From contig NZ_JAALJH010000018.1 in the NCBI RefSeq assembly GCF_011064615.1, forward strand, positions 52,480 through 116,479: a stretch of 64,000 bases of DNA. Reading direction: 5' to 3'. Below the pieces are notes generated by a model. That model made no database searches, was not told where the DNA came from, and was given only the letters and a program-made list of their open reading frames with translations. Origin of the DNA: Aquisphaera insulae. GTDB taxonomy: Bacteria; Planctomycetota; Planctomycetia; Isosphaerales; Isosphaeraceae. Both the position numbers and the translations under genes were made by a program. Positions 35,401-42,487 of the stretch are shown one piece after another. How positions within the stretch are numbered: the stretch's first letter is position 1; each line of letters starts with the position of its first letter.

Positions 35401-36363
35401 GGCACCATCCAGCTCTTCATCGACGGCACGGCGTTCGGGACACCCCTGGCGCTCGTTGGCGGGAAGGCCGCGTTTCCGGCGTTCGGCTCGCTGCCGGCGG
35501 GGCATCACGTCGTCACGGCGTCCTACTCGGGCGACATCGCCTTCGACGCGGCGGAAGCTCCGGCGTTCACGCAGGACGTCCGCAAGGCCGTGCTCGTGGT
35601 GACGGCGGCGTCGAAGTCGATGAATCATGGCGACTCGCTTCCGGCGCTGACCTACGGGATCACGGGCTTCCGCAACGGAGACCCGTCTTCGGTCGTCGCG
35701 GGGGCTCCCTCGCTGGCCACCACGGCCACCTCGTCCAGCCCGGCGGGCTACTACGCGATCCACGCCGGCCTCGGCACGCTGACGGCGGCGAACTACGACT
35801 TCACCTTCCAGGACGGCCTGCTCGCGGTTCATCCGAAGATCCAGGACGTTCGCGTCCTCTGGGGCAACCGTTCGCTGTCGGTGATCGGCCTGAAGCGTGA
35901 CCTCCCCTTCGACAACATCAAGGGCCTCGAGGTGGTCTTCAGCGACGACGTTACGGTGGACGGGGCCGCCCTCGTCCTCCGGGGATCCGGCGGCTCTTAC
36001 GTGCCGAGCAGTTTCCATTACGACCCGGCCGCGCACTCCGCCCGCTGGGGCCTGCCGACGGCCCTGGACGTCGATCGGCTGATGCTGGCGCTGGACGGCG
36101 ACGACGCGGCCGGCGACGGCCACGACGGCATCCGCGTCCAGGATCTCTATGCGGGCGATTTCTCGGTGGGCTTCGATGTCCTCCCGGGCGATGTCAACGG
36201 CGATCGCGTGGTGAACGCACAGGATGCGGTCATGGCCGCCAACGCCATTCGGGGGATCGGGGACATCGAGCTCCTGATCTGGGCGGATCTCGACGGGGAT
36301 GGCGCCGTGACGCTGACCGACTATAACAGCATCCGCAAGCGCATCGGCAGGAAGCTGAGCTGA
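26422..36363 (+). CDS. Giant exported RHS/YD-repeat protein with CARDB, Ig-like and dockerin-like domains
   Basis: A 3313-residue surface or secreted protein. ATG 26422 opens a basic leader and FEVLEARQMLST, the planctomycete LExLExRxxLS export motif (about 33-41). Residues about 42-1190 are glycine/threonine-rich beta-helix-like repeats (GGDWGDAANWEFGVVPGAGD, recurring GTWTNSG units). CARDB lies near 1193-1310 (VSPGDQVTVGFTVTNQG) and an IPT-like domain near 1425-1510. The RHS/YD shell spans about 1690-2500 and ends with the core motif RFLNRDPAG ... NLYRYAGNSPVNQADPTG. A short variable segment with one hydrophobic helix (LLAAEVLVIFVAAGSIIYAE) follows, then a DUF11-like region (about 2660-2860), an Ig-like Big_3 (about 2960-3053), an MBG domain (about 3056-3140) and two dockerin-like loops (DVNGDRVVNAQD, DLDGDGAVTLTD) at the end. 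RHS shells encapsulate C-terminal cargo; here no known toxin is seen and the chain goes on for 800 residues. Confidence 0.88.
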   Translation: MRHRDSLSAARGVLRLKRRRARRTLVMFEVLEARQMLSTVHWINPVGGDWGDAANWEFGVVPGAGDDVIIDAGGSKITHLAATTDHARSITASSPILLRAGTLDVSGTIRDTATVWIVGATLANATVAAGTTLETNDNASIFGGATSTLQDVTIAGSLHYANNRDTIVVHGAGLRLDGGTVWMEGTLSFSGTQTLGGTGTVTMPEGLIALTGDGGKLTVAPGVTIEYTAQNYWASISSGTGTIDNQGTITADAQSDPHTLTISSSLVNHGTISATNGGTLILDGAWTNAAGGRLLSDGGNLKLHGVWSNLGSLESAGTGWVYLGGDFTLDTLGSYTRAAAGKDLFIVEGTLDLATRALDTTAGPGAWALLNGTIKNGTVAVTLHANPFTGGFISSVGTLRDITLTGTLDFPRSGDGVNIAGSGLTLSGGQALLGFNGVLLFAGTQALAGTGTIRGGGGGGGIAFTSAGGQLDIATGITMAGSFTINAGIGHIDVRGPILVDTGSAQVTSDAGGSWTATGPITMKAGQQKLSFSGAGAISGGTPIVIDGFAAEVDLLGTVTNADPVQAKNGGIFAIGQATWTNSVPISLDSARLYWSGNGTNKANITAVNSYIVLDGTWTNSATIDYSNSGSTATLQGSWTNTGTLRFGATFANLSGTWTNSGRIEGSSKTTINAFGTWSNPGAIAISSQATLNADAATLPASSSIMADGGNLNFTGAWANEGTIEGVNASTIQLLGTWTNPGSIRETSSTLYLGGSFKTSTLGTLRGLGGSILIIGTLTNDGNFVLDDATTGPVYLRYGGAIVGGRVTTSGSAALLMYGGTLDGVTLAGTLDGSRFDAQRDFVIRDGLTLDNGLILMDYTSLRFEGSQALGGAGTVRFLNSEKSTTATRALLYSPNAGDVLTIGPDVILTGTSGSIGGAGSGLIDNRGTIRADGNGRIEVANLANLSNNTLTGGTWAAANGGYLLIDKLTLATNAANVAIDGPTSGIFRDISSTPLLRDLTTNAATASLTLTGGASLTTSGPLVNRGTVTIGAGSKLTVPAYTQIAGTTKILGGTLVAAGGVDIQGGAMRAFGTVQADLVNSGLLDLGELPATLSIQGNYTQAAGGTLTVKVAGAATSDYDRIAVAGTATLAGTLVATLGSGFGPKVGQAFPVLTYAGLAGAFGAIVVPKINGNDVFGTLSSPTHFDLVGLASAADLAVSGVTVSPNPVSPGDQVTVGFTVTNQGTPASGTWTDSVYLSQDDTLSADDLLLGRVDHGGGLATLGSYASSVKAALPATGDGSYRLIVVADSSLQVPDADRSSNIVASPVAVQARVNPLTLGTPVGGTIAEGQDILYKVTVPPGANVSISATFAAAMESEFVVRFAAAPTRSVHDLASSSLSDLNPSIVLPDGKAGTYYILLHGREGASAGKAFTIEAKLTPFGILDFTPVETWNSAGVRNMTLTGSGFTPDTKLTFEGHGSSFKPLTVTFVDSQHLQATFNPGGVAVDTYSVIAQDGSRTSTAPKALDIKSGASGPLVTTVIIAPGEVGVGEPIILDVTFRNDGDAPAVIPVSSLAGSNAKLVFPTSSMISSVIVSPHGSFHSGFIFSPTGGRDSTSSFDLGSAGGESKIDWYSMEDEYRPDGVSPSVWSMVYGNFVRTMGDTVGQMQAVFSTDIAYFAGLGQTITDTSKLITYELQKANAEMLGPTQATAVDASYDEPGLSFVFGRSFASSITGRHTEGLFGQGWSSTWDIGLTFDDMNVANVRFGASNRRYVPMKDGSYNSVSADGSIFDSAGAGWRLIERDGSILYFDIKGRFLSTEDASGNSITAGYTGSRMTSLTHTNGDVVTLGYNASGHVTSITLPNGLVRAFTYDATGQHLASATGIGGRDAYDYVADVKSRADGALAAVTAADGTHVNFSYDSDNYGRLAQVTRDGGLGKVTYEYLTGGGYKATDAHNQTTTVLTDISERPVLVTDALQKQTRIDYDGYGRPKLVKLPSTSSSSTIYDENGNPTYQIDALGNTTHSTYNAFAEMTRFEDALGNATRFLYDTSRRLVTGIVYADGSTSSITYDSAGNPTVTTNARGQAIRYEYDARGRLTRRSLPDGSATVYGYDALGNLVAVTDRDGTIRMRYDDADYPTAMTEIDYPDGQLLTFAYDSGGRLIQRGDQDGLAEDYAYNAQGLLYQVTDSLGDVVVTYNYNDLGQMVLATHGNGSYTNYEYDAAGHLFKLINRAPDTSINSSFVYGYNDDGLRSSVTTTDGTTSYAYDAAGQLTKVILPGGRTIVYAYDAMGNRATVSDSGATVTYGVNNLNEYTAVGGVSYSYDADGNTISKTGPGGTTTYQYDAFNRLVAVRAPGDSWTYHYNALGAMDAVNHNGVTTHYLVDPRGIGVVVGSYDSGLNLVARYTQGAGLVGRINGDGTSSFYDFDGTGSTVGISGAGGTYAASFSYLPFGETLTATGSSADPFRFGGQLGVVSDGSGLDFMRSRFYDAGLGRFLNRDPAGLAGGSNLYRYAGNSPVNQADPTGLLPELILLNGITIDAEMAELVEGVVEEGISQTMPYGVEAADTMLATGELATEEALAANYLASLGVTSFPGTAGLPSAASLGMAPTAAPAAGVGAAEAALSGGLYTLLAAEVLVIFVAAGSIIYAESIGHLPQCGDLGPLNFLNGNVIACDDTPTITAESLSAHADVKVVAPDDPNYISGPAGYGPANHILPDTTLPYRIGFENKPDASAPAQVVTVTQQLDSDLDWSTFELGNFGFAGLSFLVPEGLTSYQTRIDATALVGVYVDVSASFNVLTGQLAWTFTSIDPTTFDRPRGKPLEGFLHPNVAAPEGDGYVTYRIAQKAGLRSGTAIDAKATIVFDRNDPIDTDPYLNTIDAGDPTSTVGSLPAISYASDVTVSWSGLDEPGGSGIASYDVYVSQDGGPFTAWQAGTADTSAIFHGQFGHAYGFYSVATDGVGHRQATPTSAQATIQFVSQAPTSVVVTSSLSPSTYGDSLSFTAVVSSSRPGTPSGTIQLFIDGTAFGTPLALVGGKAAFPAFGSLPAGHHVVTASYSGDIAFDAAEAPAFTQDVRKAVLVVTAASKSMNHGDSLPALTYGITGFRNGDPSSVVAGAPSLATTATSSSPAGYYAIHAGLGTLTAANYDFTFQDGLLAVHPKIQDVRVLWGNRSLSVIGLKRDLPFDNIKGLEVVFSDDVTVDGAALVLRGSGGSYVPSSFHYDPAAHSARWGLPTALDVDRLMLALDGDDAAGDGHDGIRVQDLYAGDFSVGFDVLPGDVNGDRVVNAQDAVMAANAIRGIGDIELLIWADLDGDGAVTLTDYNSIRKRIGRKLS

Positions 36364-36370
36364 TCGCCGG

Positions 36371-36397
36371 ACCGGGAGTCCGGCGGCGGCTCCCGGT
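36371..36397 (+). terminator. Hairpin after the giant RHS gene
   Basis: An 8-bp stem (ACCGGGAG at 36371-36378 with CTCCCGGT at 36390-36397) begins 8 bp after the stop codon. There is no U tract and the next gene starts 16 bp later, so termination may be partial. Confidence 0.35.
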
Positions 36398-36412
36398 TCA
36401 GCGCGTGAGGCG

Positions 36413-37258
36413 ATGACGATGAACACGCGCTGCTTCGGGAATGCTCGAAAGGACGTCCCGATCATCGGCCAGGGGACGTGGGAGATCGACCGAGGCGACC
36501 GCGCCGTGGCCATCGAATCGATCCGGGACGGGCTGGACTCCGGCATGGCCCACGTCGACACGGCGGAGATGTACGGCGATGCGGAACCGCTGGTCGCCGA
36601 GGCGATCGCCGGACGCCGCGACGAGGTGTTCCTGGTCTCCAAGGTGCTCCCCTCGAACGCCTCGGCGAAGGGAACGATCTCGGCCTGCGAACGCTCGCTC
36701 GGCCGCCTGAAGACGGACCGGCTGGACTGCTACCTGCTCCACTGGCGCGGCTCCTATCCGCTCGCGGAGACGATCGCCGCGTTCGAGGAACTTCGACAGG
36801 CCGGCAAGATCCTCTCCTGGGGGGTGAGCAATTTCGACGCGGACGACCTCGATGAGGCCCTGGCGATCGCGGGCGAGGGTCGGATCGCGTGCAACCAGGT
36901 GCTCTACCACCTTCAGGAACGCGCGATCGAGCATGCCGTGATCCCCTGGTGTGAGGCCCACGGTGTCGCCGTGGTCGGCTACAGCCCGTTCGGCCATGGC
37001 AAGTTCCCGAAGCCCGGCTCGCCGGGCGGGCGGGTCCTCCATGCGATCGCCGAGGCCCATGACGCGACGCCCCGCCAGGTCGCGCTCGCGTTCCTGTCGC
37101 GCCGGCCGCCACTGTTCACGATTCCCAAGGCGTCACGCGGCGAGCATGCCGCGGAGAACGCCGGCGCGGGGTTGCTGGCCCTCTCCGACGACGAGCTCGG
37201 GCGAATCGATGCGGCATTCCCGGTCGGCCCGAAGCCACGCTCGCTGCCCATGCTCTGA
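36413..37258 (+). CDS. Aldo/keto reductase
   Basis: A 281-residue AKR with a complete catalytic tetrad: Asp49 and Tyr54 in HVDTAEMYGDAE, Lys77 in LVSKVLPSN and His110 in YLLHWRG. NADPH-binding residues are seen in ILSWGVSNFDADDLDE and TIPKASRGEHAAENAGAG. The protein is cytosolic and reduces aldehydes or ketones; substrate unknown. The start ATG 36413 has GAGG directly upstream; ATG 36419 is also possible. It stands between the RHS gene and a leucine-rich-repeat gene on the same strand. Confidence 0.92.
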   Translation: MTMNTRCFGNARKDVPIIGQGTWEIDRGDRAVAIESIRDGLDSGMAHVDTAEMYGDAEPLVAEAIAGRRDEVFLVSKVLPSNASAKGTISACERSLGRLKTDRLDCYLLHWRGSYPLAETIAAFEELRQAGKILSWGVSNFDADDLDEALAIAGEGRIACNQVLYHLQERAIEHAVIPWCEAHGVAVVGYSPFGHGKFPKPGSPGGRVLHAIAEAHDATPRQVALAFLSRRPPLFTIPKASRGEHAAENAGAGLLALSDDELGRIDAAFPVGPKPRSLPML

Positions 37259-37339
37259 GCCTCGCTGCCGAAGGATCGAGGGGGCTGGAGACGGTCCCAG
37301 GAAGAGGACTTTCATCGCTCAATCGAGGAAGGTGATGTT

Positions 37340-38140
37340 ATGATGTCTATCCTATGCATGGCTCTGGGCTTCGCGATCACGGCGGGCGTCGACGAGGTGC
37401 ATGAGCTGACCCTCTCCGGGCCTGCGACGACCGACGCGTCGCTGGCAAAGTTGCGCGGCCTGACCTCCCTTCGACGGCTGCGGCTCATCGATGCCGGGAC
37501 CACGGATGCCGGCCTGGCCCAGCTTGCGAGCCTCACGCAGATCGAGGAGATCTCGTTCTCAGGGATGAAGGTCGGGAACTCCGGGATCGCTCGGCTGGAA
37601 TCGCTCACGAACCTGAGACGCCTCGATCTGAGCGACACGGACGTCAGCGACGCCGGCCTGAACTGCCTGGCGGGCATGTGGCGCCTCGAATCCCTGAGCC
37701 TCAAGGGGACCCGGGTCACCGATGCCGGCATGTTCGATGTCGCCACTCACACCAGCCTACGTGAATTGAACCTCGGCGAGACCCGGATCGGCGATGCGGG
37801 GATGATCTGCGTCGGATTCCGGAACCAGCGACTCCGGGAACTCAGGCTCGACGGCACGCAGGTCCATGACCGGGGGCTCGCTTCGCTCGCCGGGCTCTAT
37901 CAACTCCGCGTGCTCTCGCTCAGGGATACGCACGTGGGAGATCCCGGGATGGCCCATCTCGCCGGCCTGTCGCGACTTGAGAGCCTGGACCTCGGCGGAA
38001 CGAAGGTCGGCGATGCCGGATTGATGACCCTCAAGGACCTCCCCGCACTTCGCCTGATCGGCCTGCGCGAGACGTGCGTCACCGAATCTGGCCTGGCGGC
38101 CTGGCTCCGCGGGAAGAACGGCGTCAGGGCCGTCCGTTAG
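37340..38140 (+). CDS. Leucine-rich-repeat protein (RNI/FBXL-like)
   Basis: A 266-residue protein made almost wholly of about ten 24-residue repeats of the type TxVTDAGLxxLxxLxxLxxLxL (for example LSDTDVSDAGLNCLAGMWRL, GGTKVGDAGLMTLKDLPALR). These give the ribonuclease-inhibitor-like horseshoe found in many planctomycete proteins. The N-terminus MMSILCMALGFAITAGVDEV is hydrophobic and could be a short signal peptide. ATG 37340 follows GAGGAAGG; ATG 37343 is equally placed. Presumably a binding protein; partner unknown. It converges on the Ser/Thr kinase gene with 55 bp between stops. Confidence 0.85.
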   Translation: MMSILCMALGFAITAGVDEVHELTLSGPATTDASLAKLRGLTSLRRLRLIDAGTTDAGLAQLASLTQIEEISFSGMKVGNSGIARLESLTNLRRLDLSDTDVSDAGLNCLAGMWRLESLSLKGTRVTDAGMFDVATHTSLRELNLGETRIGDAGMICVGFRNQRLRELRLDGTQVHDRGLASLAGLYQLRVLSLRDTHVGDPGMAHLAGLSRLESLDLGGTKVGDAGLMTLKDLPALRLIGLRETCVTESGLAAWLRGKNGVRAVR

Positions 38141-38195
38141 GCGGCTTCGACGAGTGCCCACGCGGCGGACCTGTCGGCCGCCAGGTCGCGAGGAC

Positions 38196-41100
38196 TCATG
38201 GGCCGAACGGCCTCGCCGGGAACGCGATGTCCTGCAACAGGAGCTGAAAGTCGGGGCGGGGCCGGAGAGGTGCAAGGTCCGGATCCTCCGAGAACAACTG
38301 GTACTGGCGATTGCCGGCCGCGACGGCCATCCGGAGCGAACCCATCGCGCGGTCGTAATGTGATGTCGCGGCGGCCTTGCGATCGGCCAATTCTCCGGAT
38401 CCGGCTTCCAGGGTGAGGTCGCCGATCCGTGCCTCGACGCAGGCGATGTTATAGAGGTCGATCAGCTCCGGGGTCGGCAATTCCGCGTAAGAGGCCGCGG
38501 CGCGCTGATACTCGGCGAGGGCGTCGCCGGGCAACTTGAGCTCGTTGAGCAGGGAGGCGAGGATCACCCGTGATGTCGAGAGGTCGCTGCGGTAGGCGCG
38601 GACCCGGGGATAGTCTCGGACCAGGTCCTGCTGCACCTCGATCGCGTGTTCCAGCCGCGGCCGGCCCTCGGCGGCGCGATGGATGGCCCGGAGGGAATCG
38701 CCGATGTTCGCCTCGACGAGGGCGACGAGCGACCGATCATCGGCCGAAGCCGGATTGTCGGCAGCGAGGCGTTCATGGAGCCGAAGAGCACGCTCGTATT
38801 CGGGGATCCCCTCGGCGGGGCGGCCGGTGTTATTCAGGAGCCAGGCCATGCCGCGATGAGCGTCCGCCAGGCCGCGACGATGCCGGGAGACCGTCGGCTG
38901 TTCCCGCAACAGCGGCTCCCACAGCTCGAGCGCCCTCCTGTACGCCTTCATGGCCCTCGCCGGCTGGCCGGACGTGACGAACAGGCTGCCGGCATTGGTC
39001 GTGTGCCAGGCCAGGTTTCTCCGGTATTCGAGGACGTCCGGACGGGTCCGGCAGACCTCCTCACCGATCGTCAGGCACTTCTCGAACTCGGACAGGCATT
39101 CGGCCGCGGATCCGGCGTTGCGGAGGCACAGGGCGAGGTCGTGATGGGCGTCCGCCAGCGCACTTCGATACTCCGGATCGGCGTCGCTCGCGACGACGGC
39201 TTCCAGATGCTGGATCGCCGCGCGATGCTCGCGTATCGCATCCTCGGGGCGATTGAGCTGTCCGTGCAAGAGGTTCCCAAGGGTGTCGTGGCTCCACGCG
39301 AGCTCCTTGCGAGCCCTCGCGTTTCCGGGCTGGCTGACCAATGCCTTCTCCTGCAGCTCGATGGCCTTCCGCAGATTCGCGGCGGACTCATCGGCTCGCC
39401 CGGCCAGGCTCTGGAGCTCACCCTGTCGGTAGAGCCCGAGCGCCAGGGCTCGCAGGCTTCCGGCATCTCCAGGACGTTCGCCCGCGATCGCCTCTCGGAT
39501 CGTCACTGCGTGACCAGCGGCCTCGATCGCGTCCACCTGCGAGCCGACCTGGCCGGTAATCTTGGCGACCTGTTCGTAGGCCGTCGCCAGCTCGTCGCGA
39601 TGCGACTCGCCGGCCTCGGTCTCGAGCACCGCCTGGAGCTTCTTGTAGAACTCGAGCGAAGATCCCAGCAACTTCTTGCGGAGCGCCTCGAGCTGCGGCT
39701 CCTTCAGGAGCACGTCCTCACTGGCGCCGGTGTGGAACGCCTCGATCGCCTGGCGGGCCAGGTCGAATCGCCGCTCCGCCTGCTGGCGGGCCGACACTTC
39801 TCGGGCGTTCGCCGCTCTCAGCTCGGAGTTCGCCCGCGCCTGGACGCTCAGGACCACCGCCAGCCCGGCGATCGCCATGACGGCCGTCTCGGCCATCGCC
39901 GTCACGAGCGTGCGATGGCGTCGCATCCAGCGGCGTGCGCGCTCGGCGAGCGGCTCCTTGCGGGCCGTCACCGGCTCATCGGCCATCCAGCGATCGACGT
40001 CATCGGCCAGCGCCCGGCAGGTTTCGTAGCGGTCCTCCGGGCGGCTGGCCATCGCCTTCAGGCAGATCGCCTCGAGCGCCGGGGCGATGGTTGCGTCGAC
40101 CGCCCGGGGGGCCGGAAATCGACCCTCGCGGACCGCGGCCAGGATCTCTCCGACCTTTCCCTCGAAGGGAGCCCGCCCGCTCAGCAGGTAGTAGAGCGTG
40201 GCGCCCAGGCTGTACACGTCGGACTTCGGCCCGAGGAGGCCGATCTCCCCCGCCGCCTGCTCGGGGCTCATGTAGGCGGGGGTGCCCATGGCGCTGCCGG
40301 CGACGGTCTCCGCGGTGACACCGGAGGCCGGGACGAGAGCCGGCTCGGGGGGACTGACAACCGCATCCGCGCGGCCCAGCGGCTTCGCCAGGCCCCAGTC
40401 CACCACGAGCGTCTCGCCGTGCTTGCCGACGATCACATTGCCCGGCTTGATGTCGCGGTGGAGGACTCCCCGAGAGTGGGCGTAGCCGATCGCGTTGCAG
40501 ACGTCGGTGAACCGTCGCAGCAGATTTCGCAGCTCCAGGGATCGTCGGCCCGGGTCACCATCCGAGCCGCGCTCCGCGTGGAACCGCTCGATCGCATCCT
40601 TGAGGCTGTCTCCCTTGATGAACCGCATCGCATAGAAGGGGCGGCCGTCGGCGTACGAACCAAGGCCGTAGACGGGCACGATGCCGGGATGCTCCAGGCC
40701 GCCGGTCACCTCCGCTTCCAGGAGGAACCTCTGTCGGCTCGTCGGATCGTCCGCATGGGGGGCGAGGATCTGCTTGAGCGCCACCTCGCGGTTGAGCTCC
40801 GAGTCGATCGCCACGAAGACGGCCCCGAGGCCCCCACGCGCGTGGGGGCGGACGATGCGGAACCGCTGCCCGCCGGAGGAGGCCTCGCCGATCGCGTGAT
40901 TGGGCGTGGACTCATCCACGTTCGTTGTCGCCTCGGAATCCCCGCCCACCACGCTCAGCGTCGCCTGCAGGTCCGGATCGCCGACGGCGGCGAGCGCCTC
41001 GATCGACGTTCGCCCCGGCTGCATCGCGGCGAGACTTGCCTCCGTGCTGCCGTGCTTCCGGACGAACAGCGAGGCCAGCGCCTCCAGGGCGGACCTCTCG

Positions 41101-41264
41101 TCCTCGCCGAGAAACCCCATCGCCTCCAGGTGATCGGACAGGGGAATGGATCGCGCCAGGGTCCACGCCCGGACCGCCTGGACGAGCTGGTCCTGGCTGA
41201 TGACGTTGTTCTGGACGGCGATCAGGGCGAGCAACACGTCACGCGCGAGGGTCGTCTCGGCCAT
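38196..41264 (-). CDS. Membrane Ser/Thr protein kinase with TPR-like extracytoplasmic region
   Basis: A 1022-residue PASTA-less Hanks-type kinase. Residues 1-130 form a helical region of unknown role. The kinase domain (about 134-430) has glycine loop RPHARGGLGAVFVA, Lys164 in VALKQI, catalytic HRDIKPGN (Asp271) and the activation start VVDWGLAKP, i.e. DWG in place of DFG, which is common in planctomycete kinases. One transmembrane helix follows (ETAVMAIAGLAVVLSVQ, about 448-470). The remaining 550 residues are helical TPR-like repeats (KAYRRALELWEPLL, EYERALRLHERLAADNPASA) outside the cytoplasm, probably for sensing or docking. The start ATG 41264 is the first in the frame. Confidence 0.92.
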   Translation of the reverse strand: MAETTLARDVLLALIAVQNNVISQDQLVQAVRAWTLARSIPLSDHLEAMGFLGEDERSALEALASLFVRKHGSTEASLAAMQPGRTSIEALAAVGDPDLQATLSVVGGDSEATTNVDESTPNHAIGEASSGGQRFRIVRPHARGGLGAVFVAIDSELNREVALKQILAPHADDPTSRQRFLLEAEVTGGLEHPGIVPVYGLGSYADGRPFYAMRFIKGDSLKDAIERFHAERGSDGDPGRRSLELRNLLRRFTDVCNAIGYAHSRGVLHRDIKPGNVIVGKHGETLVVDWGLAKPLGRADAVVSPPEPALVPASGVTAETVAGSAMGTPAYMSPEQAAGEIGLLGPKSDVYSLGATLYYLLSGRAPFEGKVGEILAAVREGRFPAPRAVDATIAPALEAICLKAMASRPEDRYETCRALADDVDRWMADEPVTARKEPLAERARRWMRRHRTLVTAMAETAVMAIAGLAVVLSVQARANSELRAANAREVSARQQAERRFDLARQAIEAFHTGASEDVLLKEPQLEALRKKLLGSSLEFYKKLQAVLETEAGESHRDELATAYEQVAKITGQVGSQVDAIEAAGHAVTIREAIAGERPGDAGSLRALALGLYRQGELQSLAGRADESAANLRKAIELQEKALVSQPGNARARKELAWSHDTLGNLLHGQLNRPEDAIREHRAAIQHLEAVVASDADPEYRSALADAHHDLALCLRNAGSAAECLSEFEKCLTIGEEVCRTRPDVLEYRRNLAWHTTNAGSLFVTSGQPARAMKAYRRALELWEPLLREQPTVSRHRRGLADAHRGMAWLLNNTGRPAEGIPEYERALRLHERLAADNPASADDRSLVALVEANIGDSLRAIHRAAEGRPRLEHAIEVQQDLVRDYPRVRAYRSDLSTSRVILASLLNELKLPGDALAEYQRAAASYAELPTPELIDLYNIACVEARIGDLTLEAGSGELADRKAAATSHYDRAMGSLRMAVAAGNRQYQLFSEDPDLAPLRPRPDFQLLLQDIAFPARPFGP

Positions 41265-41471
41265 CGGGCAGGTGCTCCGGATTTCGGAACGGGGACCGTA
41301 GCAAGATCACGCGATAGAGTTCATCATGCAACCGGCCCGCGGGGCGCAATCGGACCGGGTCGAAGCACGAGAGGTCGTGATGACGGGGCCGAATCCGCTA
41401 AAATGGGCGTTGGATGCACAATCATCCGACGCGAACGACCCGGGACATAACCCCATACCCGGAGGCTTGCG

Positions 41472-42473
41472 GTGGGACCGGCGATGGATTTCACGCGTAT
41501 CCCGATCATCGACGCCGCCGGCCTGAGCCGGGATCGCTCCGCCCGGGAGGCCGTCGCCCGTGAGCTCGACGCGGCCTGCCGGGAATGCGGCTTCTTCTAC
41601 GTCGTTGGCCACGGCGTGGACGAGGGCCTGCAAGGGCGCTTGCGCGACCTGAGTCGCGCGTTCTTCGGGCTCGAGACCTCGGAGAAGATGCGGATACGGA
41701 TGGCCCTGGGGGGCAAGGCCTGGCGGGGGTACTTCCGCGTGGGCGACGAGCTGACCTCCGGCAAACCCGACCAGAAGGAGGGGCTCTACTTCGGCGAGGA
41801 ATTGCCCGCGGAGGACCCTCGCGTCCTGGCGGGCACGCCGCTCCACGGCCCGAATCTCTTCCCGGAGCGGCCGGCGGGACTCCGCGACGCGGTGCTCGAC
41901 TACATGGCCGCGATGACGGACCTGGGGCATCGCCTCATGGCCGGACTGGCGCTCGGCCTCGGCCTCGACGAGGCGTATTTCGCCGATCACGGCACGCGGG
42001 AGCCGCTCACGCTCTTCCGCATCTTCAATTACCCGCCGTCGGCCGACCCGAGCTTGTGGGGCGTCGGGGAGCACACGGATTACGGCCTCCTGACGATCCT
42101 GCTCCAGGACGATGCCGGTGGCCTCGAGGTGAAGTCGCGGTCGAGCTGGATCTCGGCCCCTCCCCTGCCCGGCTCGTTCGTCTGCAACATCGGCGACATG
42201 CTGGACCGGATGACCGGCGGCGTCTACCGCTCGACGCCGCATCGCGTCCGAAATCCCGCCCCCCGCGATCGAATGTCGTTCCCGTTCTTCTTCGATCCCA
42301 GCTTCTCCGCCCCCGTCCGCCCGATCGAGATCCCCGGCCGCGATCGACCGCCCGATGATGCGGCCGAGCGCTGGGACCGCGCGAGCGTCCACGCGTTCGA
42401 AGGGACATACGGCGACTACCTGCTCGCCAAGGTCGGCAAGGTCTTCCCCGAGTTGCGTTCCACGGTGCTTTGA
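41472..42473 (+). CDS. 2-oxoglutarate/Fe(II)-dependent oxygenase, isopenicillin N synthase family
   Basis: A 333-residue oxygenase of the IPNS-like group. The N-terminal DIOX_N part reads IPIIDAAGL ... CGFFYVVGHGVDE. The catalytic core has the iron facial triad in VGEHTDYGLLTILLQD (His and Asp about 200) and YRSTPHRVRN (His about 256), with RMSF supplying the 2OG-binding Arg-x-Ser. Such enzymes hydroxylate or desaturate small molecules; substrate unknown. GTG 41472 has GGAGG six bases upstream (41461-41465) and was preferred over ATG 41484, which is too far from it. It is followed after 14 bp by the DUF2891 gene, so the two are probably one operon. Confidence 0.9.
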   Translation: MGPAMDFTRIPIIDAAGLSRDRSAREAVARELDAACRECGFFYVVGHGVDEGLQGRLRDLSRAFFGLETSEKMRIRMALGGKAWRGYFRVGDELTSGKPDQKEGLYFGEELPAEDPRVLAGTPLHGPNLFPERPAGLRDAVLDYMAAMTDLGHRLMAGLALGLGLDEAYFADHGTREPLTLFRIFNYPPSADPSLWGVGEHTDYGLLTILLQDDAGGLEVKSRSSWISAPPLPGSFVCNIGDMLDRMTGGVYRSTPHRVRNPAPRDRMSFPFFFDPSFSAPVRPIEIPGRDRPPDDAAERWDRASVHAFEGTYGDYLLAKVGKVFPELRSTVL

Positions 42474-42487
42474 CCGGGAGGATGGGT

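Noticed and set aside
31117..36642. A 1841-codon open frame on the minus strand opposite the RHS gene
   Set aside because: Composition (Arg, Gly, Glu, Val, Asp-rich, no domains) is that of a high-GC antisense shadow; the plus-strand frame has clear RHS, Ig and dockerin domains.
38646..41450. A 934-codon open frame on the plus strand opposite the Ser/Thr kinase
   Set aside because: Shadow frame; the minus-strand kinase has complete catalytic motifs.
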